From Klebsiella oxytoca (lineage in GTDB: Bacteria > Pseudomonadota > Gammaproteobacteria > Enterobacterales > Enterobacteriaceae), in assembly GCF_009707385.1 (NCBI RefSeq), contig NZ_CP046115.1, positions 930,001 through 994,000 of the forward strand: a stretch of 64,000 nt of DNA. The letters are read 5' to 3'. Under the pieces are notes generated by a model, which saw only the letters and a program-made list of their open reading frames with translations, had not been told where the DNA came from and made no database searches. This document shows positions 55,138 through 64,000 of this stretch, piece after piece (position 1 is the first letter of the stretch; the number at the start of each line of letters is the position of its first letter). Made by a program: the position numbers and the translations under genes.

Positions 55138-56064
55138 ATGACCATTGCTCTGGAACTAAAACAGCTCAAAAAAACCTATCCCGGCGGGGTTCAGGCGCTG
55201 CGCGGAATCGATCTGCAGGTTGAGGCGGGTGATTTTTACGCGCTCCTGGGGCCAAACGGCGCGGGAAAATCCACGACTATCGGCATCATCAGTTCGCTGG
55301 TGAATAAAACCTCCGGCGAGGTCAACGTGTTTGGCTACGATCTGCAAAAGGACGTGGTAAACGCTAAGCGCCAGCTCGGACTGGTGCCGCAGGAGTTTAA
55401 CTTTAACCCGTTTGAAACCGTGCAGCAGATCGTGGTTAACCAGGCGGGCTACTACGGCGTTGAGCGCAAAGAAGCGATCGTCCGCAGCGAAAAGTACCTG
55501 AAACAGCTCGATCTGTGGGAAAAACGCAACGAACGCGCGCGGATGCTCTCCGGCGGCATGAAGCGCCGCCTGATGATTGCTCGCGCGCTGATGCACGAGC
55601 CGAAGCTGCTGATCCTCGATGAACCGACGGCGGGCGTGGATATTGAGCTTCGCCGTTCGATGTGGGGATTCCTGAAAGATTTAAACGATAAGGGCACGAC
55701 GATTATCCTCACCACCCACTATCTGGAAGAGGCCGAAATGCTGTGTCGTAATATCGGCATTATCCAGCGCGGTGAGCTGGTGGAAAACACCTCAATGAAA
55801 GAGCTGCTTTCCAAGCTGAAATCAGAAACCTTTATTCTCGATCTGGCGCCTAAAAGCCCATTACCGGTACTGGAGGGCTATCAGTATCGTTTGGTCGATA
55901 CGTCGACCCTGGAGGTAGAGGTGCTGCGTGAGCAGGGAATAAATAGCGTATTTACTCAGTTGAGCGCGCAGGGAATACAGGTATTAAGTATGCGTAACAA
56001 GGCCAACCGTCTTGAAGAGCTGTTTGTCACGCTGGTACACGACAGGAAAGGAGAGTCAGCATGA
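55138..56064 (+). CDS. yadG: ABC transporter ATP-binding protein YadG
   Basis: ATPase of an ABC-2 type exporter with unknown substrate. The ATG at 55138 gives 308 residues. Walker A GPNGAGKS is at 38-45, the signature is LSGGMKRRL, and Walker B LLILDEPTAGVD. A C-terminal extension after about 230 is typical of this family. It is coupled to yadH by a four-base overlap. Confidence 0.95.
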   Translation: MTIALELKQLKKTYPGGVQALRGIDLQVEAGDFYALLGPNGAGKSTTIGIISSLVNKTSGEVNVFGYDLQKDVVNAKRQLGLVPQEFNFNPFETVQQIVVNQAGYYGVERKEAIVRSEKYLKQLDLWEKRNERARMLSGGMKRRLMIARALMHEPKLLILDEPTAGVDIELRRSMWGFLKDLNDKGTTIILTTHYLEEAEMLCRNIGIIQRGELVENTSMKELLSKLKSETFILDLAPKSPLPVLEGYQYRLVDTSTLEVEVLREQGINSVFTQLSAQGIQVLSMRNKANRLEELFVTLVHDRKGESA

Positions 56065-56831
56065 TGCAGCTATATTGGGTCGCGCTGAAAAGCATCTGGA
56101 CTAAAGAGATCCATCGCTTTATGCGTATCTGGATCCAGACGCTGGTGCCGCCGGTCATTACGATGACCCTCTATTTTGTTATTTTCGGCAATCTGATTGG
56201 CTCGCGCATTGGGGAAATGCACGGTTTTACCTATATGCAGTTTATCGTGCCGGGCCTGATTATGATGGCGGTGATCACAAACGCCTATGCTAACGTGGCT
56301 TCCTCTTTCTTCAGCGCCAAATTTCAACGCAATATCGAAGAGCTGCTGGTCGCGCCGGTTCCCACACATGTGGTGATCGCCGGTTATGTGGGCGGTGGCG
56401 TTGCCCGAGGTCTGTGCGTCGGAATTCTGGTGACGGCGATTTCGCTGTTTTTCGTACCGTTCCAGGTTCACTCGTGGGTCTATGTCGCTCTTACTCTGCT
56501 GTTGACCGCAGTGCTGTTTTCGCTGGCGGGCCTGCTCAATGCGGTATTTGCTAAAACCTTTGACGATATCAGCCTCATTCCGACCTTCGTGCTGACACCG
56601 CTGACCTACCTCGGCGGGGTATTTTATTCTCTGACCCTGCTGCCGCCATTCTGGCAAGGTTTGTCGCATCTGAATCCGATTGTCTACATGATCAGCGGTT
56701 TTCGCTACGGTTTCCTCGGTATTAATGATGTTCCGCTGGTCACGACCTTCGGCGTACTGGTCGTGTTTATCGTCGCGTTTTATATCCTGTGTTGGTATCT
56801 GATCCAGCGCGGACGTGGACTTCGTAGCTAA
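56061..56831 (+). CDS. yadH: ABC-2 type transporter permease YadH
   Basis: Inner-membrane permease partner of YadG. It has 256 residues with six hydrophobic segments and the ABC-2 motif LSHLNPIVYMISGFRYG near the C-terminus. The gene starts with two ATG codons after AAAGGAGAG. The exported molecule is not known. Confidence 0.95.
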   Translation: MMQLYWVALKSIWTKEIHRFMRIWIQTLVPPVITMTLYFVIFGNLIGSRIGEMHGFTYMQFIVPGLIMMAVITNAYANVASSFFSAKFQRNIEELLVAPVPTHVVIAGYVGGGVARGLCVGILVTAISLFFVPFQVHSWVYVALTLLLTAVLFSLAGLLNAVFAKTFDDISLIPTFVLTPLTYLGGVFYSLTLLPPFWQGLSHLNPIVYMISGFRYGFLGINDVPLVTTFGVLVVFIVAFYILCWYLIQRGRGLRS

Positions 56832-56844
56832 TTTAACCACTTAT

Positions 56845-56875
56845 GGCGCTTTGCTGTTCAGTTAAGCGAAGCGCC
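56845..56875 (+). terminator. Hairpin after yadH
   Basis: GGCGCTTTGC (56845-56854) pairs with GCGAAGCGCC (56866-56875), one G-T pair. There is no clear T run. Confidence 0.5.
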
Positions 56876-56952
56876 AGCCAACAAGTTTGATTGCCATCAC
56901 CGATATTCATCATTTCCCCTGCTAAATTGTTTGCCTGCTAAGGAGGTAGGCG

Positions 56953-57393
56953 ATGTTAGGTTGGGTGATTACCTGTCATGATGAACTGGCGCAGGATATG
57001 CTGGATCGTCTGGAGAAAAAGTTTGGGCCGTTGACCCAGTGCCGGGCGGTAAACTATTGGCGTAATCTCAGCAGCAATATGCTGAGCCGCATGATGTGCG
57101 ATGCGCTGCATGAGACGGACAGCGGAGAAGGGGTCATTTTTCTGACCGACAGAAGCGGCGCCGCGCCTTATCGCGTGGCCGCGCTGATGAGTCATAAACA
57201 TACCCACTGCGAAGTGATTTCCGGGATCGGCTATCCATTGCTGGAAAGTATGTATCAGCTACGCCAGAGTCTGAGTAGTGAAGCCTTTCGTCACGCTATC
57301 GTTAACGCCGGAGGCCCGACAGTAAGCAGCCTTTGGCATCAGCAGCAAAAAAATCCGCCATTCCGCTTGCTGCATGAGCCGTACGGGAATTAA
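56953..57393 (+). CDS. yadI: PTS EIIA (mannose-type) protein YadI
   Basis: Stand-alone EIIA domain of the mannose family, 146 residues. H9 in VITCHDE corresponds to the phosphorylated histidine, and GVIFLTDRSGAAP matches the conserved loop. No EIIB, C or D partner lies nearby, so its phosphate acceptor is unknown. The ATG follows AAGGAGGTAGGCG. Confidence 0.92.
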   Translation: MLGWVITCHDELAQDMLDRLEKKFGPLTQCRAVNYWRNLSSNMLSRMMCDALHETDSGEGVIFLTDRSGAAPYRVAALMSHKHTHCEVISGIGYPLLESMYQLRQSLSSEAFRHAIVNAGGPTVSSLWHQQQKNPPFRLLHEPYGN

Positions 57394-57456
57394 GCATTGG
57401 TATTGATGATGCTTTTGTTACAATGACCGCAGTTTTTGTCTACCGGTTCGATGCGC

Positions 57457-58707
57457 ATGTTTGCCCGAATTCTTGTTTTACTCCTCCTCCTTCTGACATC
57501 GATCGGCGCTTCCGCCAGTCTGTTAAGCCAGCAGGGCATTCCCGCGCGCTATATGCAAACCACGGAAGATGCGGATATCTGGGCGCAGGTGGGCAATCAG
57601 GTTGTGAGCGTCGGTAACGTACGGGCTGGGCAAATTCTGGCGGTAGTGCCGACGGCGGCGGATTACTACGAGTTCAATTTTGGGTTTGCGACCGGTTTTA
57701 TTGATAAAGGCCATCTTGAGCCGGTGCAGGGGAAGCAGCGGGTAGAAGATAATCTGGGCGATCTGCATAAACCTCTGAGCAACCAGAATCTTATTACCTG
57801 GAAAGATACCCCAGTCTATGATGCCCCTTCCGTTGGTAGCGCGCCGTTTGGCACGCTGGCGAATAATTTGCGTTACCCTATCATCAGTAAACTTAAAGAC
57901 CGGCTTAATCAAACCTGGTTTCAGATTCGCATCGGTAACCGGCTGGCGTGGGTAAGTAGCCTTGATGCGCAGGAAGATAACGGCATACCCATACTTACTT
58001 ATCACCATATTCTGCGTGACGAAGAGAATACCCGCTTTCGCCATACTTCAACGACGACTTCCGTTCGCGCCTTCAACAATCAGATGACCTGGCTACGCGA
58101 TCAGGGCTATACCACCCTGAGTCTGTATCAGCTGGAAGGTTATCTGCGTAATAAAATTAACCTTCCGGCACGTTCGGTAGCGATCACTTTTGACGACGGG
58201 CTGAAGTCGGTCAACCGCTATGCCTACCCGATTCTCAAGCAGTATGGCTTTCACGCCACGGCTTTTATCATCTCGTCGCGCATTAAGCGCCATCCGCAGA
58301 AATGGGCGCCGCAATCGCTGCAGTTTATGAGTATTTCCGAGTTAAAGCAGATTCAGGACGTTTTTGACCTACAGTCGCATACCCACTTCCTGCATCGGGT
58401 TGACGCTAACCGCCATCCGATTCTGCTCAGCCGCAGCTATCACAACATTCTGTTTGATTTTGAGCATTCGCGGCGGGCGCTGGCGCAGTTTAACCCGCAC
58501 GTACTGTATCTCTCTTATCCGTTCGGCGGCTATAACGCTACGGCGGTTAAGGCGGCGAATGACGCTGGTTTTCATCTGGCGGTAACGACGGTTCGAGGGA
58601 AGGTCAAACCGGGGGATAATCCGTTCTTATTAAAAAGGCTGTATATTCTGAGAACTGATTCGCTGGAGACGATGTCGCGGCTGATAAGCAATCAGCCGCA
58701 GGGATAG
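57457..58707 (+). CDS. yadE: Polysaccharide deacetylase-family protein YadE
   Basis: Predicted exported NodB-fold (CE4) deacetylase. The ATG at 57457 ([10 protein letters not shown]) gives 416 residues; an ATG two codons upstream is also possible. A signal peptide is followed by an SH3-like N-terminal part (about 30-170). The deacetylase domain has AITFDDG (metal Asp pair), SHTHFLH and YPFGGYN. Substrate is unknown. It ends one base before the panD stop codon on the other strand. Confidence 0.92.
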   Translation: MFARILVLLLLLLTSIGASASLLSQQGIPARYMQTTEDADIWAQVGNQVVSVGNVRAGQILAVVPTAADYYEFNFGFATGFIDKGHLEPVQGKQRVEDNLGDLHKPLSNQNLITWKDTPVYDAPSVGSAPFGTLANNLRYPIISKLKDRLNQTWFQIRIGNRLAWVSSLDAQEDNGIPILTYHHILRDEENTRFRHTSTTTSVRAFNNQMTWLRDQGYTTLSLYQLEGYLRNKINLPARSVAITFDDGLKSVNRYAYPILKQYGFHATAFIISSRIKRHPQKWAPQSLQFMSISELKQIQDVFDLQSHTHFLHRVDANRHPILLSRSYHNILFDFEHSRRALAQFNPHVLYLSYPFGGYNATAVKAANDAGFHLAVTTVRGKVKPGDNPFLLKRLYILRTDSLETMSRLISNQPQG

Positions 58708-58708
58708 A

Positions 58709-59089
58709 TCAGGCAACCTGAACCGGAATTGCTTTTGCCTGGCGCTTCATTTCGTTGTCGCCTTCAAAATAGGCCACTTTCGGCTGCCAGGTACGAGCTT
58801 CTTCGTCAGGCATGGTAACGAAGCTGGCGATGATCAGAATATCGCCGACGTTCGCGCAGTGTGCCGCCGCGCCGTTAACGGAGATAATTCGCGAACCGCG
58901 TTCTGCGGCGATGGCGTAGGTGGAGAAACGATTACCGTTGGTCACGTTCCAGATATGAATAGCCTCGTTTTCGAGGATGCCGGACGCATCCAGGAAATCC
59001 TGATCAATAGCGCAGGAGCCTTCATAGTGCAGGTCGGCCTGCGTGACTTTTACGCGGTGGAGTTTGCCCTGCAGCATATTACGAATCAT
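58709..59089 (-). CDS. panD: Aspartate 1-decarboxylase PanD
   Basis: Pyruvoyl enzyme making beta-alanine for pantothenate. It has 126 residues. Self-cleavage is expected at G24-S25 (HYEGSCAID), and catalytic Y58 lies in the TYA stretch. In E. coli activation needs PanZ. It is separated from panC by 93 bases; the yadD gene found here in E. coli K-12 is absent. Confidence 0.97.
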   Translation of the reverse strand: MIRNMLQGKLHRVKVTQADLHYEGSCAIDQDFLDASGILENEAIHIWNVTNGNRFSTYAIAAERGSRIISVNGAAAHCANVGDILIIASFVTMPDEEARTWQPKVAYFEGDNEMKRQAKAIPVQVA

Positions 59090-59114
59090 AACGTCTACCT
59101 TTAAAGCTTAACGA

Positions 59115-59138
59115 TAACAAAGCGGACATGACGTCCGC
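59115..59138 (-). terminator. Terminator after panC
   Basis: Read on the minus strand: GCGGAC, loop, GTCCGC (59122-59138 on the + strand), then TTTGTT. Confidence 0.65.
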
Positions 59139-59182
59139 CTTGAGGAAATTCCTGGCAGTATTGCCTGATTTTTAACCCGTGT

Positions 59183-60037
59183 CTACTGAGCGAGCGCGAC
59201 TATCTGGTTGTCGATCAAACGCGCCTGGCCGAGCCACGCCGCCATCAGGATCACCGCACGCTGACTGTTTTGTGTTAAATCGAGCAGCGTGTCGGCATCG
59301 CGGATCTGTATATCATCGGCGCGGAAACCTTTTTCGTTCAGATCCTGGGCGGCAAGCGCGATGATCTCATCGAGGTTACGCTCGCCGGCCGCCAGTTTCT
59401 CCGCCACGCTATTCATCACTTTATACAGTCCCGGCGCAATTTTGCGCTGGTCTGCGGTGAGATAGCCGTTGCGCGAGCTCAGCGCCAGCCCGTCTTTAGC
59501 GCGCATAATCGGTACGCCGATAATCTCAATGTCGTAGCCCATATCGGCTACCATTTTGCGAATCAGCGCCAGCTGCTGGAAGTCTTTTTCGCCGAAGCAG
59601 GCGACGTCCGGCTGGACCAGATTAAACAGCTTGCTGACAATAGTGGAGACGCCGCGGAAGTGGCCCGGGCGGCTGGCGCCTTCGAGCATCGTCGAGAGTC
59701 CCGGAACATCAACGTAGGTCTGGCTTTCGGTGCCCTGCGGATAAATTTCCTCCGCGGCAGGAGCAAAGACCAAATCGACTTTTCTCTTGTTCAGCTTTTC
59801 ACAATCGTCCTGCAGGGTGCGCGGATAGCGCGCCAGATCGTCTGCGCGGTCAAACTGCATCGGATTGACGAAGATACTTGCTACCACAACATCCGCGCTG
59901 GCTTTCGCGGCATCAACCAGCTTCATATGACCATCGTGCAGGTTGCCCATGGTGGGAACCAGCGCAATACGCTTGCCTTCCTGGCGTAAACGGCGGATAT
60001 GCTGGCGCAGCAGCGGCATGGTTTCGATAATCAGCAC
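59183..60037 (-). CDS. panC: Pantothenate synthetase PanC
   Basis: ATP-dependent ligase joining pantoate and beta-alanine. It has 284 residues, about the usual length. The nucleotidylyl-transferase motif [10 protein letters not shown] and the second signature around ALSSRNGYL are intact. It lies 11 bases downstream of panB in one operon. Confidence 0.97.
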   Translation of the reverse strand: MLIIETMPLLRQHIRRLRQEGKRIALVPTMGNLHDGHMKLVDAAKASADVVVASIFVNPMQFDRADDLARYPRTLQDDCEKLNKRKVDLVFAPAAEEIYPQGTESQTYVDVPGLSTMLEGASRPGHFRGVSTIVSKLFNLVQPDVACFGEKDFQQLALIRKMVADMGYDIEIIGVPIMRAKDGLALSSRNGYLTADQRKIAPGLYKVMNSVAEKLAAGERNLDEIIALAAQDLNEKGFRADDIQIRDADTLLDLTQNSQRAVILMAAWLGQARLIDNQIVALAQ

Positions 60038-60048
60038 AACAACACTCC

Positions 60049-60840
60049 TTAATGGAAACTGTGTTCTTCGCCCGGATAAACGCCGGACTCCACTTCGGCA
60101 ACATATTGCCGTACCGCGGCGCGCATGTCGCCCGCTGCGCTAAGGAAATTTTTGGCAAATTTTGGAATATGGCCGCCGGTAATCCCGAAGGCGTCGTGCA
60201 TGACAAGGATTTGTCCATCGGTGACGTTGCCCGCGCCGATGCCGATCACCGGGATAGTTAATGCTTCGGTGACGCGTTTCGCCAGCTCAACCGGCACGCA
60301 CTCCAGTACCAGCAGCTGTGCGCCAGCCGCTTCTAACGCCAGCGCATCATCAAGCAAAACCTGCCCGGCGTCGCCGCGGCCCTGAATTTTGTACCCGCCG
60401 AAGACGTTCACTGACTGAGGGGTCAGCCCCAGATGTCCACATACCGGAACCGCGCGCTCGGCAAGCATTTTCACGGTATCCGCCAGCCAGGCGCCGCCTT
60501 CGATTTTCACCATATTGGCTCCCGCGCGCATGACGATGGCGGCGTTCTCGAAGGTTTGTTCCGGGGTGGCGTAAGCCATAAACGGTAAATCGGCGAGCAG
60601 CAGGCAGTTGGGTGCGCCACGGCGCACGGCGCGAGTGTGATAGGCGATGTCTTCTACGGTCACCGGCAGGGTAGAGTCGTGTCCCTGTACCGTCATGCCC
60701 AGCGAGTCGCCAACCAGCATCACATTGATTCCTTCATCGGCAAACAGCTTAGCAAAGCTGTAGTCATAGGCGGTGATAGTGGCAAAGCGTTTCTTCTCCT
60801 GTTTACATTTCTGCAGCAGGGCGATCGTGGTCGGTTTCAT
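60049..60840 (-). CDS. panB: Ketopantoate hydroxymethyltransferase PanB
   Basis: First enzyme of pantothenate synthesis, using methylene-THF and 2-oxoisovalerate. It has 263 residues. The metal-binding [13 protein letters not shown] motif and the C-terminal [10 protein letters not shown] segment are present. It heads the panBC operon; folK lies 119 bases upstream on the same strand. Confidence 0.97.
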   Translation of the reverse strand: MKPTTIALLQKCKQEKKRFATITAYDYSFAKLFADEGINVMLVGDSLGMTVQGHDSTLPVTVEDIAYHTRAVRRGAPNCLLLADLPFMAYATPEQTFENAAIVMRAGANMVKIEGGAWLADTVKMLAERAVPVCGHLGLTPQSVNVFGGYKIQGRGDAGQVLLDDALALEAAGAQLLVLECVPVELAKRVTEALTIPVIGIGAGNVTDGQILVMHDAFGITGGHIPKFAKNFLSAAGDMRAAVRQYVAEVESGVYPGEEHSFH

Positions 60841-60959
60841 AACGTTTCCTGATGATGAAAGTCATTTTAACCGGCATTCTAACAGCAGCATTCAGGGGGG
60901 CAATGGTTTTAGGCAACCGATTACCGCGATCGCCGTTATTGCGCAAAATGAAGGGGGGA

Positions 60960-61439
60960 TTACCAGAAGGCGGGTTTATCTGCTTCGATATTTGCCAGAG
61001 CGGCGCGTAATGACAGACCGTCAGGAAAATGCAGCTCCGGAGCAATCTCAAACAGCGGCCACAGCATAAAACCGCGGTTTTTCATATCGTAGTGCGGCAC
61101 GGTCAGGCGCGGAGTCGCTATCTCTTCATCGCCGAACAGCATGATGTCGAGATCCAGCGTGCGCGGCCCCCAGCGCTCGGCTTTACGCGTGCGGCCCTGC
61201 TGCAGTTCGATACGCTGAGTGTGGTCGAGCAGGTTTTCCGCAGTCAGGGTGGTTTCCAGCGCCACGGCGGCGTTGAGGTAGTCAGGCTGATCCTGCGGCC
61301 CCAGCGGCGGCGTGCGGTAAAAAGAAGAAACGCGAATCAGCCGGCTGTCAGGAATTTCCGCCAGCGCGTTTACGGCAGCGTTGACCTGTTCAAGCGGAGA
61401 GGCCAGATTGCTGCCGATGGCAATGTAGACGAGGGTCAT
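60960..61439 (-). CDS. folK: 6-hydroxymethyl-dihydropterin pyrophosphokinase FolK
   Basis: Folate pathway kinase transferring pyrophosphate from ATP to hydroxymethyl-dihydropterin. It has 159 residues. The start [11 protein letters not shown] and the signature [14 protein letters not shown] are intact. Its start overlaps the pcnB stop as ATGA. Confidence 0.97.
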   Translation of the reverse strand: MTLVYIAIGSNLASPLEQVNAAVNALAEIPDSRLIRVSSFYRTPPLGPQDQPDYLNAAVALETTLTAENLLDHTQRIELQQGRTRKAERWGPRTLDLDIMLFGDEEIATPRLTVPHYDMKNRGFMLWPLFEIAPELHFPDGLSLRAALANIEADKPAFW

Positions 61440-62833
61440 GCGCTACCTTCACGGCGCGGCGCACGTTTGCGCGGACGGCGATGGCGACGTCGCGGAGCCG
61501 GATCGTCACCCAAATCATCAAGCATATCTTTCTGATCTGGCGGGGTGGCGACCTGGAATTCTCCCCACCATTTAGTCAGACGCTGCAGCTCACCGTTATT
61601 CTCGGCACCGGCGCGCAGCTCCAGCAAATCGTAGGCGGCGCGGAATTTGGGATGCTCCATCAGCTTCCACGCGCGTTTACCCTGACGGCGGGACATCCGC
61701 AGCTGAAGCTGCCAGATATCGCGTACCAGGGTGGTAATACGCTTCGGTATTGCCAGCGTACGGCAGGCTTCATCCAGCACGTCGTTCATCGCCAGCGCGA
61801 AGGCATCGTAGTAGGCCAGCCCGCTCTCCTGAGCGATTTTTTGCGCGGTCTCCAGCAGCGGGTACCAGAACATTACCGCGAACAGGAACGCCGGGTTAAC
61901 GCGCATGTCGTTGCGAATGCGGTTGTCGGTATTCTTCAGCACCTGGCTGATGATGCGCTCCATCGGGCTATCGCCGCGCTCGGTAAAGTAGCGGGTGATG
62001 GTCGGGAACAGCGGCTGGAACAGGTTATATTCGCGCAGCAGTATATAGGTTTGATAACCGTCACCGGCCTGCAGCAGTTTCAATACTTCTTCAAACAGAC
62101 GCGCCGGAGGCACATCGTGCAGCAGCGCCGCCAGGCGCGGAATCGGCTCGGCGGTCTCTTCGCTGATGCTCATGCTGAGCTTGGCCGCAAAACGCACCGC
62201 GCGCAGCATGCGCACCGGATCTTCACGATAGCGGGTTTCCGGATCGCCGATCAGGCGGATGACGCCGTCCTGCAAATCTTTCATGCCGCCGACATAATCG
62301 CGGACGGTGAAATCCGCCACGCTGTAATAAAGGCTGTTGATGGTGAAGTCGCGACGCTGGGCGTCTTCTTCAATCGAACCAAAGATGTTATCGCGCAGCA
62401 GCATGCCGTTCTGGCCGCGCTGGGAGGTGATACGATCGGTGGTATGGCCTTCGTGATGGCCGCGGAAGGTAGCGACTTCAATAATTTCCGGCCCGAACAT
62501 TACGTGCGCCAGGCGGAAGCGACGGCCGACCAGGCGGCAGTTACGGAACAGCTTGCGCACCTGCTCTGGGGTCGCATTGGTGGTGACGTCAAAATCTTTG
62601 GGTTTTTTGCCCAGCAGCAGATCGCGCACGCCACCGCCGACCAGCCACGATTCGTAGCCCGCTTTGTTGAGTCTGTACATGACCTTGAGGGCATTTTCAC
62701 TGATATCTTTGCGGGAAATTGCATGCTGCTCGCGCGGGATAACCGTCATATGTAGTTGTTCGACGGCGGCTTCTGCCTCGCGCTCTTCACGGCTTAGCAC
62801 CTTACGGCAAAAATTAGCGACTCGGGTAAAAAT
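61436..62833 (-). CDS. pcnB: Poly(A) polymerase I PcnB with AUU start
   Basis: RNA 3'-adenylating enzyme that speeds decay of many RNAs, including plasmid antisense RNAs. I place the start at the rare codon ATT (62833), which gives 465 residues, exactly the E. coli length, and 11 N-terminal residues ([11 protein letters not shown] before VLSREE) identical to E. coli. The first conventional codon is GTG at 62800. Nucleotidyltransferase motif [12 protein letters not shown], the acidic pair KDFDV and an Arg-rich C-terminus are present. It is coupled to folK. Confidence 0.93.
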   Translation of the reverse strand: MFTRVANFCRKVLSREEREAEAAVEQLHMTVIPREQHAISRKDISENALKVMYRLNKAGYESWLVGGGVRDLLLGKKPKDFDVTTNATPEQVRKLFRNCRLVGRRFRLAHVMFGPEIIEVATFRGHHEGHTTDRITSQRGQNGMLLRDNIFGSIEEDAQRRDFTINSLYYSVADFTVRDYVGGMKDLQDGVIRLIGDPETRYREDPVRMLRAVRFAAKLSMSISEETAEPIPRLAALLHDVPPARLFEEVLKLLQAGDGYQTYILLREYNLFQPLFPTITRYFTERGDSPMERIISQVLKNTDNRIRNDMRVNPAFLFAVMFWYPLLETAQKIAQESGLAYYDAFALAMNDVLDEACRTLAIPKRITTLVRDIWQLQLRMSRRQGKRAWKLMEHPKFRAAYDLLELRAGAENNGELQRLTKWWGEFQVATPPDQKDMLDDLGDDPAPRRRHRRPRKRAPRREGSA

Positions 62834-62845
62834 GGTACACCTCTT
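62831..62845 (-). promoter_or_regulatory. Ribosome-binding site and AUU initiation codon of pcnB
   Basis: On the minus strand: AAGAGGTGTACC then ATT. The Shine-Dalgarno AGAGG is spaced six bases from ATT, whereas the GTG at 62800 lacks one. AUU initiation is known to keep E. coli pcnB expression low. Confidence 0.85.
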
Positions 62846-62895
62846 AGTGTCAGACGGACTTCAGATCAAAATATACTGCGAAAAATAGCGGCTAA

Positions 62896-63777
62896 TCATA
62901 GCTCAGCAGAACGCATTTGAGAATGCTGGATTTGCTCCGGCCGCCAGTTCGCTATCGCGTACTTGAGTAAATCCTCAATGCTCAGCGTCCGCCATTCCTG
63001 AATGACATCCTGATTAAGAAACGTTAGCGCCCGCACAATTTCCGGGCGCGGATCGCCTTCCGATAGGGCCGGAGCGTGGTTTTGTTTCGACAGTTTATTG
63101 CCCTGCGCGTTGAGGGCCAGCGGCAAATGGATATAGTCCGGCGCCTGCCAGCCAAAATGTTGATACAGCGAAATCTGCCGTACCGTCGGTTCGATCAGAT
63201 CGGCGCCGCGGACGATTTCGCTGACCCCCTGAAAGTGATCGTCCACGACTACCGCCAGATTATAGGCGAACAGCCCATCGCGGCGGTGGATAATAAAGTC
63301 TTCACGCGCCAGCGGCTCGTCGGCAACGATAGTGCCGCGCAGCTGGTCGTAAAATTCGAGGACTGGACGCGTTTGCCGCAGGCGCAGAGCGGCGTTTTCC
63401 GCACCGAGATGTAAATCCCGGCAGTGGCCATCATAAATTCCGCCAATGCTGTGAATACGCGCGCGGGGGCAGGTGCAGTAGTAGCAGAGACCCTGTTCGT
63501 GCAGCCAGGCCAGGCGCTCGCGATAGGCTTCGTGGCGCTGAGACTGCCACAGCACCTCTCCGTCCCAGTGCAGGCCGTAGTGTTCTAACTGACGAAGAAT
63601 GGTCTCAGCGGCGCCGGGAACTTCGCGCGGCGGATCGATATCTTCAATGCGCACGCGCCAGATACCCTTCTGCGCCCGAGCCTGCAGATAGCTGCCAAGC
63701 GCGGCAATCAATGAGCCGAAGTGGAGTTCACCGGAAGGAGAGGGGGCAAAGCGCCCGATGTAGCGTGAATCTTTCAT
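62896..63777 (-). CDS. gluQ: Glutamyl-Q tRNA(Asp) synthetase GluQ
   Basis: Truncated glutamyl-tRNA synthetase paralogue that attaches glutamate to queuosine in the anticodon of tRNA-Asp. The ATG at 63777 ([10 protein letters not shown]) gives 293 residues; a second ATG lies four codons upstream. Class I motifs [13 protein letters not shown] and NKLSKQN and the zinc site CYYCTC...YDGHC are present. It lies just downstream of dksA, as in E. coli. Confidence 0.95.
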   Translation of the reverse strand: MKDSRYIGRFAPSPSGELHFGSLIAALGSYLQARAQKGIWRVRIEDIDPPREVPGAAETILRQLEHYGLHWDGEVLWQSQRHEAYRERLAWLHEQGLCYYCTCPRARIHSIGGIYDGHCRDLHLGAENAALRLRQTRPVLEFYDQLRGTIVADEPLAREDFIIHRRDGLFAYNLAVVVDDHFQGVSEIVRGADLIEPTVRQISLYQHFGWQAPDYIHLPLALNAQGNKLSKQNHAPALSEGDPRPEIVRALTFLNQDVIQEWRTLSIEDLLKYAIANWRPEQIQHSQMRSAEL

Positions 63778-63792
63778 GATATAAAGCATCAG

Positions 63793-63812
63793 GGCGGGAG
63801 AAAGCTCCCGCC
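63793..63812 (-). terminator. Hairpin between dksA and gluQ
   Basis: GGCGGGAG (63793-63800), loop AAAG, CTCCCGCC (63805-63812). In E. coli a dksA terminator limits gluQ expression; the T run here is weak (TGATGCTTT). Confidence 0.7.
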
Positions 63813-63834
63813 AGAGATGTGCCAGCGAAGTGAA

Positions 63835-64000
63835 TTAGCCTGCCATCTGTTTTTCGCGAATTTCCGCCAGCGTTTTGCAATCAATGCACAGGTCAGCGGT
63901 CGGACGCGCTTCCAGACGACGGATACCAATCTCGACGCCACAGGATTCACAGAAGCCGAAATCTTCGTCTTCGACTTTTTTCAGGGTTTTCTCGATCTTT
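63835..64000 (-). CDS. dksA: RNA polymerase-binding regulator DksA (N-terminus outside window)
   Basis: Stringent-response cofactor acting with ppGpp in the RNA polymerase secondary channel. Only the C-terminal 54 or so codons are in the window, ending EIREKQMAG. The four zinc-finger cysteines (CESC-type pair near 63945 and CIDC near 63875) and the C-terminal helix are visible and match E. coli. Confidence 0.95.
   Translation of the reverse strand, partial: KIEKTLKKVEDEDFGFCESCGVEIGIRRLEARPTADLCIDCKTLAEIREKQMAG

Noticed and set aside
61481..62755. A 424-codon open frame opposite pcnB
   Set aside because: Wholly antisense to the conserved pcnB frame; no family resemblance and biased composition (His, Gln, Ala).

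Overview
The window is a chromosomal segment of a member of the Enterobacterales, most likely Klebsiella or a close relative such as Raoultella or Enterobacter. Most genes match their Escherichia coli counterparts closely in sequence, length and order, from murD through ftsZ, secA, aceEF-lpd, acnB, speDE, cueO, gcd and panBCD to dksA. The departures from E. coli gene order (a sugar-acid cluster after yacL, a glycosidase and transporter pair before aroP, a coiled-coil operon before yacC, ERIC repeats, no yadD between panC and panD) point to the Klebsiella side of the family. The genus is an inference from remembered gene order; no search was run. No rRNA, tRNA, CRISPR array, insertion sequence or prophage was seen.

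Layout. 1-9377 is the end of the division and cell-wall (dcw) cluster: murD (5' truncated by the window edge), ftsW, murG, murC, ddlB, ftsQ, ftsA and ftsZ, with overlapping or nearly abutting genes. An ERIC element separates ftsA from ftsZ. 9478-14373 holds lpxC, secM, secA and mutT. 14426-21511 holds yacG, zapD and coaE, then guaC, the type IV pilus remnant hofC-hofB-ppdD, and nadC. 21697-27042 holds ampD and ampE, an accessory GH43 glycosidase plus GPH-type transporter, and aroP. 27625-34918 is the pyruvate dehydrogenase operon pdhR-aceE-aceF-lpd, with a full PdhR operator and a second ERIC element inside the aceE leader hairpin. 35081-40509 holds a small exported protein, yacH, acnB and yacL.

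40631-44665 is a sugar-acid island: a KdgT-type permease, a DUF1537 kinase, a PdxA2-type dehydrogenase and a DeoR-type regulator, probably for D-threonate or a related four-carbon acid. 44689-46361 is speE-speD. 46488-48821 is a self-contained A/T-richer two-gene operon. It encodes a predicted outer-membrane lipoprotein and a 604-residue periplasmic protein with a long 14-residue-repeat coiled coil ending in a degenerate FKBP domain. This is the least understood locus here and the best candidate for an undescribed system. 49005-64000 returns to conserved backbone: yacC, cueO (with a CueR-type promoter), gcd, hpt, can, yadGHI, yadE, panDCB, folK, pcnB (conserved AUU start), gluQ and the 3' part of dksA.

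Coding sequences look intact; I found no frameshifted gene. Start sites were chosen from ribosome-binding sites, overlaps with neighbours and remembered family lengths. Terminators and promoters were found by eye as inverted repeats and hexamers and are weaker calls than the genes.
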